Origin: Sulfidibacterium sp964549335
GTDB taxonomy: Bacteria > Bacteroidota > Bacteroidia > Bacteroidales > F082
Reading direction: 5' to 3'
Length of the DNA stretch: 64,000 nucleotides
Assembly: GCA_964549335.1 (NCBI GenBank)
Contig: CAZJUQ010000050.1
Location: forward strand, 62,001-126,000
The translations under genes were made by a program, and so were the position numbers. Positions 62,835 through 64,000 of the stretch are shown piece by piece (position 1 is the stretch's first letter; each line of letters opens with the position of its first letter). Below the pieces are notes generated by a model that was not told the origin of the DNA, ran no database searches, and worked only from the letters and a program-made list of their open reading frames with translations.

Positions 62835-63815
62835 TTAAAACAGTGCCCTCTCAAATTGGTCGGCGGCTTGGTCAGGCTCTATCTCTTTTAACTTGTATAA
62901 TAGTCTCCATGCAGGTTTTTCGCTTATAAACCTGTGTGAATTGTCGGGCTCACTCTTTTTGGAGTAGGCCGAATGACTTACACTCGTTATTAAACGGGCT
63001 GCAATAAGGTAGTACAGGATTTTTGTTTCGGTTCTGTTCAACGGAAAAATTTCGTGATACGACTTTATGAGGTCTGTTGCCCGTTTTAGCGGTTCGTCGG
63101 TGTTGAAACATGAATATGCTATTGCTATTGCAGCCTCGTTAATGCGTTGGCTGTAAACCATATCTCCGAAATCGATTATTGAACTTACCATTCCGTTTTT
63201 TGTCAATGTGTTCCATTCGTTGGCATCATTGTGAATAATCTGTTTTGGTAATTTTTCGAGATAGGGATATGCATATTTGAAAAATGCATTGTAAAAATAT
63301 TCAACGGTTTTACGGTTGTCAGGGTCGCCTATATATTTAAAAAGTTTTTCGTTTAAACTCAGATGTTGTATATCCCATTCGTTCACAACTGATTTTATGG
63401 TTGTGTTTTCTATTTTGATAAGTTTTAAATCCAGCTTTGCCAAAAAATTCCCGAAACTTGACATGAGTTTTGCCGTTAACGGCAGTTTTCCTATAAACTC
63501 GCCCTCGAGGAAGGTTAAAATACGGCAAAGATATTTTTGTCCGTTAATAACGGCACTCTTTATGTAGGCACTTCCGTCAAGCGGTATGGGAAGCGGGTAA
63601 AAACCGCCGGCTTCCTTATTCAGGTTTAATAAAATACCGGTTTCGGCTTCTAAAAAACGGGATGTTGCCACATCAAAAGGATACATTTTGAAAACAAATT
63701 TCCCCCTTTTTGATTTTATAAGAAAATTATAGTTTTTATAACCCGCAAGTTCCTTAATTTCAATGTCGTTCCATTCCGGAAATTTTTTTATTGTTTCGTA
63801 ACCGTTTGTTATCAT
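62835..63815 (-). CDS. Phosphotransferase family protein (APH fold, hydroxylysine-kinase-like)
   Basis: A 326 aa aminoglycoside-phosphotransferase-fold kinase. The kinase fold shows FVFKMYPF (ATP lysine), the catalytic loop IHNDANEWNTL and the metal loop IIDFGDM. The HNDANEWN form is close to that of hydroxylysine kinase (AGPHD1) and the kinase half of bacterial aminotransferase fusions, rather than of antibiotic kinases. Possible substrates are 5-hydroxylysine, homoserine or ethanolamine-like amines. If it is a hydroxylysine kinase, it fits amino-acid use with the ALDH7 enzyme at 18.4 kb, but they are not linked. Confidence 0.75.
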   Translation of the reverse strand: MITNGYETIKKFPEWNDIEIKELAGYKNYNFLIKSKRGKFVFKMYPFDVATSRFLEAETGILLNLNKEAGGFYPLPIPLDGSAYIKSAVINGQKYLCRILTFLEGEFIGKLPLTAKLMSSFGNFLAKLDLKLIKIENTTIKSVVNEWDIQHLSLNEKLFKYIGDPDNRKTVEYFYNAFFKYAYPYLEKLPKQIIHNDANEWNTLTKNGMVSSIIDFGDMVYSQRINEAAIAIAYSCFNTDEPLKRATDLIKSYHEIFPLNRTETKILYYLIAARLITSVSHSAYSKKSEPDNSHRFISEKPAWRLLYKLKEIEPDQAADQFERALF

Positions 63816-63929
63816 GGTAAATTCCGTTGATTAATCACGGAAACAATATTACGGTAAATTTTGAAATCTGATGTCAATGGAATAGGGTTTTTTGTGTTGA
63901 AATGATTTTGCGGGACAGGTTTCTCCTTT

Positions 63930-63968
63930 AAAAAAAAAGCCGGTTCGAACGTTAAGTTCTTACCGGCC
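63930..63968 (-). terminator. Terminator of a leftward gene beyond the right edge
   Basis: GCCGGT (63939-63944) and ACCGGC (63962-63967) pair, with inner GAAC/GTTC pairs. The A run at 63930-63938 is a T tail on the minus strand. The gene it ends lies outside the window. Confidence 0.75.
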
Positions 63969-64000
63969 CAAAATAAAAAACGCTTAAATGGAATTAAATT

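Overview
The window looks like a chromosomal segment of a Bacteroidota bacterium, probably a Bacteroidales-type lineage. The lines of evidence are promoters of the TTG-N17-20-TAnnTTTG type, a tmRNA whose tag reads GENNFALAA, a TamL-type lipoprotein Omp85, ribosomal protein THX, a CarboxypepD-regulatory TonB-dependent receptor, a Bacteroides-like serine palmitoyltransferase, and few Shine-Dalgarno sites. Almost every stretch carries a recognisable gene. There is no phage, integrase, insertion sequence or CRISPR array.

Layout. 0-9.5 kb: muropeptide ligase (mpl), a membrane protein, methylthioribose-phosphate isomerase (mtnA) and an M20 amidohydrolase on the minus strand; then fmt, an FkbM methyltransferase, YbbR-coaE and an inositol-monophosphatase-like enzyme. 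9.6-16.4 kb: DUF2061 protein, NfeD protease, an NrnA-like DHH phosphoesterase followed by three FKBP-type lipoproteins with one, two and three FKBP-like modules, a FtsB/DivIC protein and a DUF5362 protein. 16.4-17.0 kb: an S23-type four-helix-bundle gene sandwiched between two heptanucleotide repeat arrays of the form GATTnnn, the most unusual structure here. 17-24 kb: WecE-type aminotransferase, ALDH7 (antiquitin), a lipoprotein, a secreted C1 peptidase and dnaK. 24-32 kb: a divergent locus that looks like a sphingolipid pathway. Spt, a GT2 and a GT-C-like protein run leftward. A GNAT-like putative ceramide synthase, an AUR1-like PAP2 protein, a CPBP membrane protein and an SDR reductase run rightward. 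32-39 kb: TlpA, PfkB kinase, GAPDH, uvrA (split by a frameshift at a 9-A run), a lytic transglycosylase and rfbC. 39.1-40.3 kb: tRNA-Arg(CCG), tmRNA and THX with a long lysine-rich tail. 40.4-46 kb: panB, an RluA-type synthase, grpE-dnaJ, a lone ABC ATPase, idi and a small membrane protein. 46-56 kb: tamL, a RecD-like helicase, a four-gene cluster (DUF2249 protein, haem-copper-oxidase-like membrane protein, DUF59 protein, Rrf2 regulator) and a TonB receptor. 56-64 kb: dapD, acs, hutU, pckA and a hydroxylysine-kinase-like phosphotransferase.

Together the genes suggest a heterotroph that uses amino acids and acetate (hutU, antiquitin, acs, ATP-dependent pckA), makes mDAP peptidoglycan by the succinylase route (dapD) and recycles it (mpl), and has a Gram-negative envelope likely to contain sphingolipids. 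The two strongest leads are the heptad-flanked four-helix-bundle unit (16.4-17.0 kb) and the apparently complete ceramide and head-group locus (24.0-31.8 kb). No database search was possible. Family names come from motif recognition in the translated sequence.
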